A DNA stretch of 64,000 nucleotides from Cephalotus follicularis (taxonomy: Eukaryota > Streptophyta > Magnoliopsida > Oxalidales > Cephalotaceae), in contig BDDD01000276.1 of the NCBI GenBank assembly GCA_001972305.1, positions 673,776 to 737,775 on the forward strand. The letters run 5' to 3'. The position numbers and the translations under genes are program-made. The notes beneath the pieces were generated by a model. That model had not been told where the DNA came from and did not search any database. It saw only the letters and a list, made by a program, of their open reading frames with translations. Shown here in pieces: positions 1-10,444 of the stretch; position 1 is the first letter of the stretch, and each line of letters begins with the position of its first letter.

Positions 1-155
1 GATGTTTCGGACCCCTGTGATCTGTGAAAACCTCTAACTTTGTGTCGTATATACAGGGTCTCCATTGGCGTAGCGCATGGCTAACGCTGCAAATTCTAGG
101 TCATGAGTGGAATAACTCACTCCTGTGGCTCCAACTTTCCTTAAGACATAAGGGC

Positions 156-800
156 TCATTCCCCAAACAAACTCAAAACACAATTCGCACCGTTCCCTGA
201 GGCATCACTATATACCATGAAACCATCATTGCTCTCAGGTAAAACCATGATCGGCGCAGATATCAGACGATGTTTTAACTCCTGGAAGCTCCCTTTGCCA
301 CTGTCATCCTTTACATCCCGTCTTTCTGCGTCAATCGAGTCAAAGGTGTGGTAATCCGTAAAAATTCCTCGACAAAGCGGCAATAGTAACATGCTAAGCC
401 TAAGAAACCACGGACTATTGTCACGTTCATCGACCATTCCCAATCCTTCACTACTTCTATACTTGTTAGGTCCACAGACGAACCAGCACTGGTCAACGTG
501 AACAAGGAAACTACCTCCAATAACAAAACTCCATACTTGTTGAATTTAGCATACCATTGGCGATCTCACAAGACCTGCCGTGTTCAGTACAACCACTTCC
601 CATGGCATTCTGCAAGCTTGGAATGCACTAACACATCATCGAAGGAGACTACGTGATATGGTCAAGATATGGATTACACACCCCTTCCATAAAGTTTGTG
701 AATGTAGTAAGGAATTGATCATCCCCTTCAATGACACTACGATGCACCCACAAGGTCCATATCGTGACTTGGAGATTGTCGATAATAACATATATCCAAA
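156..800 (-). pseudogene. Ty3/gypsy reverse transcriptase and RNase H remnant (gypsy-1)
   Basis: Degraded pol of a minus-strand gypsy element. Read on the minus strand from about 800 downwards, it resembles the RT stretch before the catalytic motif (FMEGVCNPYLDH, compare [14 protein letters not shown]), then RT connection sequence ([31 protein letters not shown]), then RNase H with YSDASGNGANCVL (family: YTDASGxGLGCVL). The RNase H aspartate is still visible. Several frames must be used, so there are multiple frameshifts. The rest of pol (integrase side) would lie to the left of the window. It is clearly non-functional. Confidence 0.8.
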
Positions 801-819
801 TGGATCCTCCTCTGTAATC

Positions 820-1000
820 ACTTTCTAACTCATCCATCGGCAACACTAGGAGGTTTGCCGTCATATAGGGTCGGCTATCTTTATAGCGCATGACTCACAC
901 ACTCCTTCAGGATGAATAGATTCTCCCATTGGGGTGTTAACTTACATAACATTCCATAAGGGTTCTGGTTTCACATTCGCATGACATATGAGTCACAAGG
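820..1000 (-). pseudogene. Ty3/gypsy protease C-terminal fragment (gypsy-1)
   Basis: In minus-strand frames this segment matches the end of the chromovirus protease, with NTPMGESI and NLLVLPMDE against family STPLGESV and NLIVLPMDS. It sits between the RT remnant and the protease-RT linker at 1576-1900. That is the wrong order for one element, since protease should precede the linker, so the element is rearranged or is two remnants fused. Stops interrupt it. Confidence 0.55.
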
Positions 1001-1575
1001 CAATACATGAACTAAGCGAATCCGGATCCATAACCGTATCTTTGCCATGCTATAACCATATACCATAAACTGTACAATATACGTCGTGTAGTCAGGGCTT
1101 GTCGACCCTTCCTCTCGGTGCCACACAGATCTACCACAGTCATCGCAGTCGGTGACCTGTTCACTTCACATGTCATGGCCCTCACTGTCACACCATTGGT
1201 ATATCTCATGGGGTTTCAGAGGGGTTTCCTTTTTGAAGTCGGCCTCCCTAGCAAGTCTAGACTACTTGGCGGCCTCAGAAACGGCCTACTCGGTAGCCTT
1301 AGGTGCTAGCCTGACTAGGGAATCCTTTAAGGATAGAACCCAAGCAAAACCAGAAACTTCATATGAAACAGAACATTCGGGCGTCAACACCATCCTCCAG
1401 GCGTCGACGTATAACACTGGCTAATGCACAGAAACGCGAAAGAATGGTCATCGCGTCAACTGCTCACCTCTAGGGTGTCAATTCTTCACTCATAGGCGTC
1501 GACGCTATGAACCAATGCCTCGACGTGTTGATCGATTGAGGGGTCGACAAACAAAGGAGAATTCTTTCCAAACCC
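1001..1575. other. Unrecognised segment with GCGTCGACG-type words
   Basis: No pol homology is evident. Between about 1375 and 1535 there are five copies or variants of the word GCGTCGACG (for example GGCGTCGACGCT near 1497 and GGCGTCAACAC near 1380). The same word fills the LTRs elsewhere in this window, so this is probably an LTR or leader fragment inserted or rearranged into gypsy-1 pol. Confidence 0.4.
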
Positions 1576-1900
1576 CTAGAAACAATCAATCAGATACTCT
1601 GAACCCTTCTCTAGAGGTAAGGATGTTAACTCACCCGGAACCACGTCCAGGTATTCACAAACAACCAGAACATCCTCCAACCTCGGTACCAGTCTCCTAT
1701 TATCGGTCACATATGCCAGATATCCACTGTAACCTTGTGCCATAAGTCTATCAGCATGAAGGGCTGATATCATCTGAATTGGCTGATGATCCAAAGTCCC
1801 AATAAACTGGAATTGAGACTATCTTGATATATTGAAGGTTACGACCTCCCCGTAACCATTCACATGGGTACAATGTGCTGCTATCCAATCCATCCGATAT
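1576..1900 (-). pseudogene. Ty3/gypsy protease-RT linker remnant (gypsy-1)
   Basis: On the minus strand it contains MISALHADRLMAQGYSGYLA and, before it, a decayed G-MDW stretch with GEVVTFN and FIGTLD. The better preserved copies in the tandem element at 36516-37055 read DVILGMDWL, KVVVFN, FLGTLE and MISALHADRLLRQG at the same places. This linker region follows protease and precedes RT in Tekay/Del-type chromoviruses. Stops and frameshifts are present. Confidence 0.75.
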
Positions 1901-1954
1901 CCTTAGGAGGGTTAACTAAACACACGGACTGTCTTCCAACTATACCATCACAAT

Positions 1955-2105
1955 CCGGACCATTACGATCCGTAACGATATGATCCACAAACATATCGTA
2001 TTCGTATCCATACCTTATCCCTTAGCCATAACCGCACGATCCCTAGCCGTACGATTCACGGCTGTACGGTCCACAACCGTATGATCCATAACTGTATAAC
2101 CAGCC
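1955..2105. repeat. Imperfect short tandem repeats in gypsy-1 leader
   Basis: About seven imperfect units of roughly 20 bp built on CCGTACGATCC / CCGTATGATCC. They lie between pol remnants and the primer-binding site, so probably in the gag or leader region. No gag domain is recognisable between 1901 and 2390. Confidence 0.5.
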
Positions 2106-2390
2106 CATACCATAAAACTGTGAGACTATGTAAAATTGTATGTCCTCGATAATTCCCGACTGTGGGACTAGTCTAAATGTGGTATGGTAGTTCCTTTCTT
2201 TTTCCGTTCCATATCTACTTGTTTAAGAGACAAAGATTCAGCTATCAACTTCTTATACTCATAATTCCAAGAAACTCCATGTAACACTCATCATTCCGCT
2301 ATTCCAAGTAACTCCATTTAGCACTTTATTGCCATCAATCATTCTCAATTCCCATAGCCAAGGACCCTATCCTGGCGTATCCAGCATAGG

Positions 2391-2406
2391 ACCGGCTCTG
2401 ATACCA
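2391..2406 (-). promoter_or_regulatory. Primer-binding site of gypsy-1 (initiator-Met tRNA type)
   Basis: The minus strand reads TGGTATCAGAGCCGGT, the usual plant LTR-retrotransposon site complementary to the 3' end of initiator methionine tRNA. It lies 4 bp from the start of the LTR at 2411 and fixes the orientation of the element as minus. Confidence 0.85.
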
Positions 2407-3159
2407 AGTCTGTCGCACCCCGAACCGTAAGGGTAAACCCCCATGATCCGAAGCGTGATATTCATTCTCTTCAGTCATTCAATCATTTATAATCATACTC
2501 CAAAAAGTGCTATAAATTTAAAACTTTAAACTAAAGTCATATAAGCGGAAGGATCATTATATAACATCAGCGGAATAATCAAATCAAATAAAAACTAACG
2601 CTTAAAATCTCCCGAAATTTCGGCATGAAGTATTCGTTTATAGAGCTAAACTCACTGTAAAGAAAAACTCAATTTTATATCTCAACACTCCCGAAGGAGG
2701 AATAAGCAGTTTATGTACATATACGGGCTCAGCCCTCAGCAATCACAACTAAACCAGTATCAGATCATTCTAATGCCTCAAATGATGGGCTTATCCCTGT
2801 TTAATACATCAATACACCCATATCATAAGCACTGCCACATGTCGGCAGGTCGACAGCTGAAATAAAACATCTCTAATATATCTTTAGATCTGTCTCTTAT
2901 ACATAACAAGCCTTATATCTCAAAACATTTTAATAATAAACATGAGGCCCCTTTTATACAACTCAAATAAGCAAACTCATATAAGCAAATCCAAATACAA
3001 GCAACTCCATATACAATTGGCTAACAAAAGCTGTTATAGAAAACCTGTCATTCTCAGCTTACCTCGTTGCAATCCATCACCTGTGGCTGAGCCTGACCCA
3101 TTCCATACACAGGGGAAATGGGTCAGCGACATAATGTCGTGTAGGTATACTATGCTACG

Positions 3160-3325
3160 CATGCAACAGTATAATAGTGATATGCGTGTAACAATATATC
3201 AATGTATGTCATGTAATGCATCAGCATAATAGTGATATGCGTGCAATAGTATATCAATGTATGTCATGTAGTGCATCAGCATAATGGAGATATGCGTGCA
3301 ATGGTATAGTATATATGTATGGTAT
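3160..3325. repeat. About 65-bp tandem repeats in LTR X1
   Basis: About three units of ATAATAGTGATATGCGTGCA...TATCAATGTATGTCATGTA...GCATCAGC with point differences. Confidence 0.75.
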
Positions 3326-3584
3326 GTCCTGTGCACAAATGAAATTTGCGGACGGCATCAGTATACCAATTCTCCCTAAGCAGTGGTATACTGGGCTGGT
3401 CCTAATCACATAAAAGCCATAGGCCTGCAGACAATCCATATAACAATCCATATCAATCATAGGGACAAACAGTCCACAGGGTCCATCCCACCCTCGGCGC
3501 ACTTTGGGTGTCGTGGAGGTGTGAGGAATGAGATAACACTGACCACGGTGTCGTATCATAATTCATATTGGTCCTCTAACATCG

Positions 3585-3775
3585 TGGGGTAAGCTCTTTT
3601 GTATGGCCCGCACCAGAATGTGAGATAAGTCCCGTACCAAATGGTCCGCAATCACAATGTGAGGTAAACTCTTTTGTATGGTCTGCAATCACATGTGAGG
3701 TAAGCTGGGTACAGAATAGTCAACCACATGGTGAGGTAAGCTCTTTTGTATAGTCCGCGATCACAATGTGGCTTA
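3585..3775. repeat. About 60-bp tandem repeats in LTR X1
   Basis: Four degenerate units built on GTGAGGTAAGCTCTTTTGTA and TGGTCCGCAATCACA. The spacing is irregular and there is no CRISPR-like repeat/spacer structure. Confidence 0.75.
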
Positions 3776-4444
3776 AACTGTGGTCTAACATTCATGACAT
3801 TCACGACGGAAATGAAAGTCAGGAATGGGTTATCTCGTTAGCCTCATACAATACAATCAATAATCCATCCCGTAGTTGTGACCCAAAATCATGTGTGTTT
3901 TAAATAATAGGGACCATTTTTTAAAGGATCTCATGGGATCCACATCCGTGAAAACATGTAATATCATTTATGTAATCATGAGTCATTTTGTTTCATATTC
4001 AATGGCCATTTTTGTGTCCACAATCCATTTTGTAATCAATTTTTCATATATCATTTGGTTGGTCCCTATCGAAGTTATAACGAATGGAAAGGGAGTCCGA
4101 ATGGGAGTATCCGCGCCCAGATGTCCCAATGGAAGCACCTGACCATTCTAAAATCCATAAAACAATCTAGAGGAAGTCCAAATAAGATATCTGCGTCTCG
4201 ATATCCCAATGGAACTATCCTGACCCTTTTGAAAACCATTTAGAAACCATTTGCGTAAAACTCTTTTATTGAGGACTTTCCTTAAAACTTCACTTGAACA
4301 TCGATTTAGAAATCGAAAGTGATACATAAGGATTTCCATAGGTTACAAACCCTTAGGGAGGCTTTCTATGGAATCCGGTTGAAGATAAAACCATTTTGGA
4401 TGGAAAACCATATAAACAGTGTGTTTGGGCTGAATAGGGCACTA

Positions 4445-4652
4445 AGCGTCGATGCTTAGCCCCGGGCGTCAACAGTTTTAAAAAGCACAAGTATAAAGCG
4501 TCAACGGCTTGTTTTAAAGCATAAGGCGTTGACTGATTGGTTTAACTCATAAAAGCGTCGACTGTAAGTTTAACAGATAAAAGCGTCGACTGTAAGTTTA
4601 ACACATAAAAGTGTCGACAGGTTTAGTTTTGAAAGCATAAAGCGTCGACGGT
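4445..4652. repeat. Cluster of GCGTCGACG words in LTR X1
   Basis: Eight copies in about 200 bp: GCGTCGATGC, GCGTCAACAG, GCGTCAACGG, GCGTTGACTG, GCGTCGACTG twice, GTGTCGACAG and GCGTCGACGG. Several lie in a roughly 30-bp unit with AAGTTTAACA.ATAAAA. All contain TCGA or its single-transition forms TCAA/TTGA. Confidence 0.8.
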
Positions 4653-5214
4653 TTTGATAGAAAATGTAGTTTTTGAAAGAGTTCGTAAACCAATGGAACT
4701 ATGACCGAAACAATTCAAAGCCTTTTAAAATTCATCTCATAGCCCATGAATTGAGAGAAGGCAAGAATTCATCTTCTCTTAATTCAACGTCGAACCCTTA
4801 TATCATATGCCATATGCAGTATATATATCCATCCCTATGCTCGTATACATATATATACAATCATGCATCCACACAAATACAATTCGTACACATTAATCCA
4901 TATAATTATTTAGAATGCATGAATGTAATGTAAGCAATAGTATAACCTACATCGTAGCAACTGAGCTCGTAAAGCTCGAAAATCCTCTATCCTTGATCGT
5001 TTTGCTTATACTTTATCGTTTCCTTTATCCTGCATGTACAACACATTTCCATTACACTCTACGCACGGAAACCAAGAACAGCCATCATCGGAGCTTCGGC
5101 CAGTTCCCGGCCAACTCATTTAGCTCCAGCGAAACCCAAAAACAGGTTCCACATTGGACGATATGTTCAAAACCATCGGAGCCTCACCCTGACTGGTCGT
5201 GAAACGCGCTGTCA

Positions 5215-5540
5215 CGGCCGGCAGTGAGTCAACTCACTAAGTCAACTCATCGGTCAACCACATCCTCGGTCACCACACAAAATCACCACGCAATCATCAA
5301 TTCTACGCGTCACTGTCAGAGACTCACCGTGACTCACCGTGAAATGCGCTGTCACTGCCGGCCAGTGAGTTCAACTCACTGAGTTGACTCGCCGATCAAC
5401 TACAGCTCCGGGCACCACCATAAAACGCATCACAACCACCAGACAAACACATCTAAGCCCTTAACTCGCCGAGACTCGGCGCCAATAGGGCGGTCAAAGG
5501 CGGCAGCGAGTTGGCTCAACTGAGTGAACTCGTCAGTTCG
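5215..5540. repeat. Inverted repeats of GTGAGT/ACTCAC in LTR X1
   Basis: AGTGAGTCAACTCACT at 5223-5238 is palindromic with a 2-base centre. AGTGAGTT-C-AACTCACT at 5364-5380 is a perfect inverted repeat around one base. Further GAGTTGACTC and GAGTCGGC forms follow. LTR X2 has the corresponding GAGTCGACTT and GGGTCGACTC near 25305-25330. Confidence 0.75.
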
Positions 5541-6192
5541 AATCCGGCTGTTTCTGGCCAAATGGTGTCAAACCAGCCACTAAAATAGGTGTAGTCGGCC
5601 TCCTAGGTGAAGACCAGACCTTCCCGCGATGCTAACCGGTGCTGGAACGCACGGCAACGCGTGACAGTGGCGACGTCGGGGAGAAGAGAGAAGAAGGAAA
5701 AGAGAAGAGACCGTGGGTCGCAGCAGGCTTCCGGCCGTCGAGCTTCGCCCGACGCCATTTCTTTTCCGGCGCCATCTCTCTTCCGTTCTCTCCCGATGTA
5801 TCTCTCCCGCTGTCTAACTCTCTCCCAGTCTCTCATCTGCCATTCTTTCTAACACACAGGCGCCTTATGCGCCCGTGTGTCTCTTTATTTCTTTTAAATT
5901 TTTGCTTCCTTTTTTGGTATTTACCAGTCAAAATACTAAGGCCTGGGTCCCGTTTAATCCGCAAACGGAAATATTAATTATCCGAACGTGTACCAAAATA
6001 ATCGCTATAAAAATGCGAACATAGGACCTTATTGTCGCGAATTAAAAAAGTGCGCTTTATCAGTCATTTTGGGCGTTATGATTTGCGGCTCCAATAGGCA
6101 ATGCTTTTTGTTAATTCGGGCTCCATCGGCTCAATACGGCCATACACTGTGCCAATATTAAGATAATTATTTATAAAATTTGGCGCCTTACA

Positions 6193-6570
6193 CCAGCGCT
6201 TAGAGCAAATATTCAAATTCAAACTTCAAACGGTCATATAAGCACCGACACTTTGAAGAACATCGTCGACGCTTTGCGCACTGGAGACAATTTCTGGCAA
6301 ATTTTTAATGCGCTGTCTTTGAAGCAACTAGCCCCAAGACACTGCCAACTGATCTTTCAAGTCAAAAATGACTATAAACACAAAGAGAAGAAGAAGAACA
6401 AATAAAAAGAATACAAGTGATCAATATACAAAAGAGAAAGCAACAGAGGCTAGTGGAAACTCAAGCAGATCCTTGGGAAAAGTGGACATAGGCAAGAGTT
6501 AAGCCGAACCACTCTAAAACCGTGTTTGCAACTCTCTTACTCCCTCCATTGTTATGCATATCAAGCAAAA
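6193..6570 (+). mobile_element. Ty1/copia (Sirevirus-like) LTR fragment
   Basis: Carries TATAAACAC near 6372 and, near the end, GCCGAACCACTCTAAAACC. This resembles the conserved LTR region of the two other copia LTRs here (TTGCCGAACCACTATACATCC near 42153; the minus-strand counterpart near 56250). It also has one CATCGTCGACGCT word at 6262. It is the sequence into which gypsy-1 appears to have inserted. The right edge is approximate. Confidence 0.55.
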
Positions 6571-7139
6571 CAATCCTTAAACCAAACTATGAAGAACAAA
6601 CCTGATTGTAGAGACAACACTGCAAACCAAACTCAAAGAATCCAACAGCTTGCATGACACGACATTTTCCAAGAGCAAAATAGACGAATATAGAGACATA
6701 ACAGTGTTGGTGGCCTACATAAACAGAAAAGATAGATGATTTCGACTGCAATAAGGAAAGAAGAAGAGATTTGGGAGAATTTGAGGGAAAGAGGGAGAGA
6801 ATCGGGTGAGGGAGTTATGAGAGGTAGAGACATACGGGATATGGAGATAAAGAATAGATAAAAACGGGATTGGGTGATATGAGAGAGAGAAGAGAATTAA
6901 ATTGTGAGATTTTGTTTTAAATACAATAAAATTATAATAAAAATCGATTTGTAATAAAAATAGGATATAATAAAATAAACTTTGCTTATTCATAAACACA
7001 TTCTAACAGATACTCAAAAAGACCAAGGCAGGTATCAGTCAGCCCAAAAACACATGGACCAAAACAAAATAGGCAAGCTACTAAACAAACAAATTAAAAT
7101 CCCAAAAATTACACACAGACAAACATATATATATACTGT
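6571..7139. other. AT-rich interval, nothing recognised
   Basis: AT-rich sequence with purine-rich stretches (6790-6900) and (AT)n near 7126. No coding frame with a known domain and no LTR ends were seen. Confidence 0.6.
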
Positions 7140-7536
7140 TTTAAAAATATAGACTGTCATGCATGATTGCATCTTTATATTCATTCTCATGCATATTTCC
7201 TACTTAGCCGAGTGAGAACGAAGGCTAATCCCTACAATTTCATATTGACAAGGAGATTGGAGGTGTGCTGTTGAAGCTATACTTGGAGGCTTCTATTTTA
7301 AGGTTGTTAAAGTTATGCTATAATAAAGTCATACTCTGATTGTTATATTTACATTGATAATATGTAATATATAACCTATGTTGTACTAACCTTAAGCATG
7401 CAGTATGGGCTATATGTGTATGCGTTTTAAATATTCCAGTATGAATGAATGCTTCCGCAAAAGTTTTAAAAATTTTTTTATTGGTAAATACTAGATTAAT
7501 TGATAACCATATGTTAAATGGAAACGGGGTGTGACA
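7140..7536 (+). mobile_element. 3' end of a Y-family LTR
   Basis: Contains TTTCCTACTTAGCCGAGTGAGAACG and a CCCTACAATTTCATATT block, and ends GGGGTGTGACA. The same blocks occur in reverse in solo LTR Y2 (26110-26330, terminus at 25839) and directly in Y3 (28860-28890 and 51421-51797). The 5' part is missing. Confidence 0.65.
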
Positions 7537-8380
7537 CAAATCTTGTATGTTTTCAAAGTTTCATAAATCTTAGTAAGGAGGAGGACAAGGAATTGATGTT
7601 CTTGCATATAAAAAAAAATAAAAATAAAATATTGTATATTTTACCTCTTTGAATTCAGTCTTGGTCTATAGCCTATTTCATTCGAGTAATTAAGCCTTAG
7701 GGGTGTTTCACACCTAGTCACTTGAAGCCAACTGGTTCGAGAGTAACTAGTCGAAAGCTCGTTACATCGGTCCTATAGAGAGCTTAAAAGGCTAACACAT
7801 TGCACGAATTTAAGTTGGTAAAATCAGAAACTACTTAGTAATTTGGGTGTCTGGTGTTTGCTCCCTCCATGTCATTCAAACCAACAATAGTGGAGGAATA
7901 AATGAAAAGAGAAAAAGACAAGCAAAAGAAAGAAAAGGTGTGTAAGTGCTAAAAGTTATTTGTTTAACTCCGAAGTAGGATTTTATGCTGCTAAGAATAC
8001 ATATCTTGATTGGTATATATGGTTTGGAATATACAAAATTTGGTAAAGCTCCTTAATTGAGATGTGTTTTGATTCTAGAACTTTGAATGAGATAATAAAA
8101 TTCAAGTATGGGGGTGTCTGTATTTTTAAGTAGAGATTCATTTTAGCCTATTTTCAAAGTTTTGATGAACTGAATTTTGTGTGTTTATTCGCTGGAAAAC
8201 ACTCACGAGACAAAACTCTTCCACTAGGGACACCTAGGGGTTTAAAGGATTGTTGCATATGATAAATGCAATCGTGATTCGTACGAAAGTGAGTTGGGTT
8301 TTTGTTTTGTGTTTTGTGTTTTGTGTTTGTTTTCTTCTTTTAGCTTTCCGTTTTGTTTGCTTGAGGACAAGCAAAGTTCA
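7537..8380 (+). other. Non-coding 3' tail of an Athila/Tat-like gypsy element (probable)
   Basis: No coding homology. It leads directly into a phrase typical of the 3' end of Tat/Athila-lineage elements (TTGAGGACAAGCAAAG then TCAAGTGTGGGGG) at 8361-8390, so it is probably 3' untranslated sequence. Its left limit abuts the Y-type LTR end. Confidence 0.5.
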
Positions 8381-8394
8381 AGTGTGGGGGTATT
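8381..8394 (+). promoter_or_regulatory. Polypurine tract of Athila/Tat-like element
   Basis: AGTGTGGGGGTATT lies immediately before the LTR terminus TGTTTAGC at 8395. It matches the conserved purine tract context of non-chromovirus plant gypsy elements. Confidence 0.7.
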
Positions 8395-10172
8395 TGTTTA
8401 GCATAAAAATATGTTGTTTTTAACGAGTTAATTGTTATATTTTTATGCTTAGATTAGATTACTGCTATTGTATTTTATGGCTTTTCAGGTATAAGGGCGA
8501 AATCACTCAAGTGCAGCAAAAATGGACTAAAACTGTGCAAATTACAAAACAATGCGTCAACACTTTTATTATAAGCGTTGAAGTTTATCTTTAAAGCGTC
8601 GATGGTTCAATTTAAAGCATCAACGCTTTGTGTTTCTCTGCACCAGACTACCTTCGCTTCTCGGCTCTGCTTCACATTATTTTGTGGTATTCTCTACTGT
8701 TCTTCAAAACTGCTCGGCACTTTATGGTTGGCTATGCTCAACACCTCATCTTTGGCCTGACAAACACCTGAAGTATGCCTTATACTTGTATTCCATGCTT
8801 TTCTCTACCATATTCATAATGCTCAGCAAAGAAGTAGTTGGTGATCGGCATCTTGGCAGGTCTGGACTAGTGGTCTGATATTGTTATACTCTTCAAGGTC
8901 TGCTCGGCACAATTGCATTCCAAGTCAGAAATTTATGGTCTGGCAAGCTCCTCAAGTTTACTAGTTTACTTTTGCTTCTCTGCTTGCAGTGCATGTTCGG
9001 CAAGTTCACTTCATGCACTGCCCTCATTTCATGTCAGTTCTCCAAGATCTGCTCAGCTACATGTCACACTCACAAGTCTGATTTCACATTATAAGCGCCA
9101 AATGTTATGCACCAATATCATTGCTTTGGTACATTACAATGTTGTAAGCACCGACGCTTTACTCAACAATGTCGATGCTCAACACTTAAGCCTATAATGA
9201 AGTTGCATTTACATTATCAAAGCGTCAACGCTAAAGCAGTAAACCGATGGGCGACAACAAAAATGGAAAGTTTTGGATTTTTGCACGGATTGTAATTAGG
9301 TTATTTTATTTCCGTTTTTAATTAGTTTTTTAAGTATAAATGTGTGTAAAATCCGGCTATAAACAGTGTGTAGCCACCCTTTAAACGTTCTCCTTTTCTT
9401 TTCTACAGCAGTTTCTTTGTAATGTTTTGTAGTGAAATTCTTAAGGTTTTTAGGATTAGAACAAAGCCTAGATTGTATTGAATTCAACTCCATTAATAAA
9501 ATCCTTGAAGTTTTGATTTGTTCTTCAATTATCTACCTTCACACACACTTTGTCTCTCTGATTAAAATCCACAAACACTTTGTTGGTGAATAAGAACATT
9601 ATTGAATGAATGGTTTTTAACGCAGTCAGTAAAGTCTACTCATACGGTTTGTCACACCGAACACACTCCGCATCGACATAGCGTGTCTACTCATACGATC
9701 TGTCGCCGCTGCCACACTCCGTATAGACCTAGCATGACTACTAATATGATTTGTCATCACAGTCGCACTCTGTATTGACCTAGCTGTCATTGGTTATCAA
9801 GGTTTGATCAATCAAGTAAGTGAGTTGTTTAATATAATCTATGCTGAGTTTCTATTCCCTAAAACCAACTTTCTCTTGCATATTTCTTTTGTTTATTTGT
9901 AGTTTTGCTAGTTTGATAATTTGCATGCTTTAATTTCTTGTTAATTAGTGTTCGTACAACCAGATTGCTTAACCATCAACGCTAGCGTTGACGCTTTCTT
10001 AGCCTATTTCAATTAATTAGTTTAATTTGCATATTTAGGAGTAGTTTTTTAATAGTAAACCTCAATTTTGCATACTATGCCTAGGTTGAATAGATTATAA
10101 CTAATTTAGCTTGTTTCCTTGCGTTCGACCCGTTACTGCACAACTGTGCACTTGCGGTATAAATTTAAAACA
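8395..10172 (+). mobile_element. LTR of an Athila/Tat-like Ty3/gypsy element
   Basis: Begins TGTTTAGCATAAAAATATG after the polypurine tract and ends near AAAACA after the phrase GCGTTCGACCCGTTACTGCA ... CACTTGCGGTAT, a signature of Athila/Tat LTR 3' ends. A TATAAA at 9358-9363 and an AATAAA at 9494-9499 are placed as expected for promoter and polyadenylation signals. No tRNA-Asp type primer site follows, so it is a 3' LTR or a solo remnant. It holds many GCGTCGACGC-type words between 8545 and 9995. Confidence 0.65.
8545..9995. repeat. GCGTCGACGC-type word cluster in Athila/Tat-like LTR
   Basis: Words include GCGTCAACAC, GCGTTGAAG, GCGTCGATGG, GCATCAACGC (8550-8630), CACCGACGCT and TGTCGATGCT (9150-9180), and GCGTCAACGCT (9221). 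At 9973-9995 a converging pair forms the perfect 16-mer palindrome TCAACGCTAGCGTTGA. Confidence 0.75.
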
Positions 10173-10185
10173 TTCAAAAATCATG

Positions 10186-10352
10186 AACACATATCATGGA
10201 TTATGACTCTGTATCGGTGCAACATGATCTTTCTCGCGAGGTATTGCCTGTAAGGATTATGGATTGGAAAACTCAAGTGTTGAGGAATCGAACCATTCCT
10301 ATGGTGAAGGTTCAATGGCAGTTCCATCATCCTGATGAAGGAACGTGGGAAC
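10186..10352 (+). pseudogene. Chromovirus integrase C-terminus/chromodomain fragment
   Basis: Plus-strand reading gives HIMDYDSVSV, PVRIMDWKTQVLRNRTIPMV, KVQWQFHHPDEGTWER. This is the C-terminal end of chromovirus pol (family: ILDRKxxxLRNKxIPLVKVLW...EEATWE). It is cut at TWER by the truncated gypsy-2 LTR on the right and abuts the Athila-like LTR on the left. Its orientation is opposite to gypsy-2, so it belongs to another element whose remainder I cannot find here. Confidence 0.8.
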
Positions 10353-10444
10353 GTACATGCAACAACCACTGCCCAAACGCACCGTTCCACTAAAGGAACG
10401 CATGCAACAACCACTGCCCAAACGCACCGTTCCACTAAAGGAAC
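10353..10444. repeat. 46-bp tandem repeats at LTR truncation point
   Basis: Two nearly identical units (GCAACAACCACTGCCCAAAC ... CGTTCCACTAAAGGAAC). The right LTR has two to three diverged units at 18440-18563. The left LTR begins inside this array. Confidence 0.85.

Larger units (their letters stand above)
2411..6192 (-). mobile_element. 5' LTR of gypsy-1 (LTR X1)
   Basis: Starts TGTCGCACCCC next to the primer site and ends GGCGCCTTACA, so it has TG/CA termini and is about 3.78 kb. Its right part (about 5040-6192) is homologous to the right part of solo LTR X2: both have a block on ...CATCATCGGAGC..CGGCCAG, the CGTG-rich TGAGTCAACTCAC stretch and the GCGAACATAGGACCTTA block. The partner LTR lies outside the window. 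It contains three repeat tracts, listed separately. The flank after it (CCAGC) is the expected target duplication, but the other side is not visible. Confidence 0.75.

Noticed and set aside
2391-2406. tRNA gene remnant
   Set aside because: The match is limited to the primer-binding site (the last bases of initiator-Met tRNA); no cloverleaf is present here or at the other primer sites.
3585-3775. CRISPR-like regular repeats
   Set aside because: The units are degenerate, unequally spaced and lie inside a plant LTR; there are no unique spacers of constant length and no cas genes.
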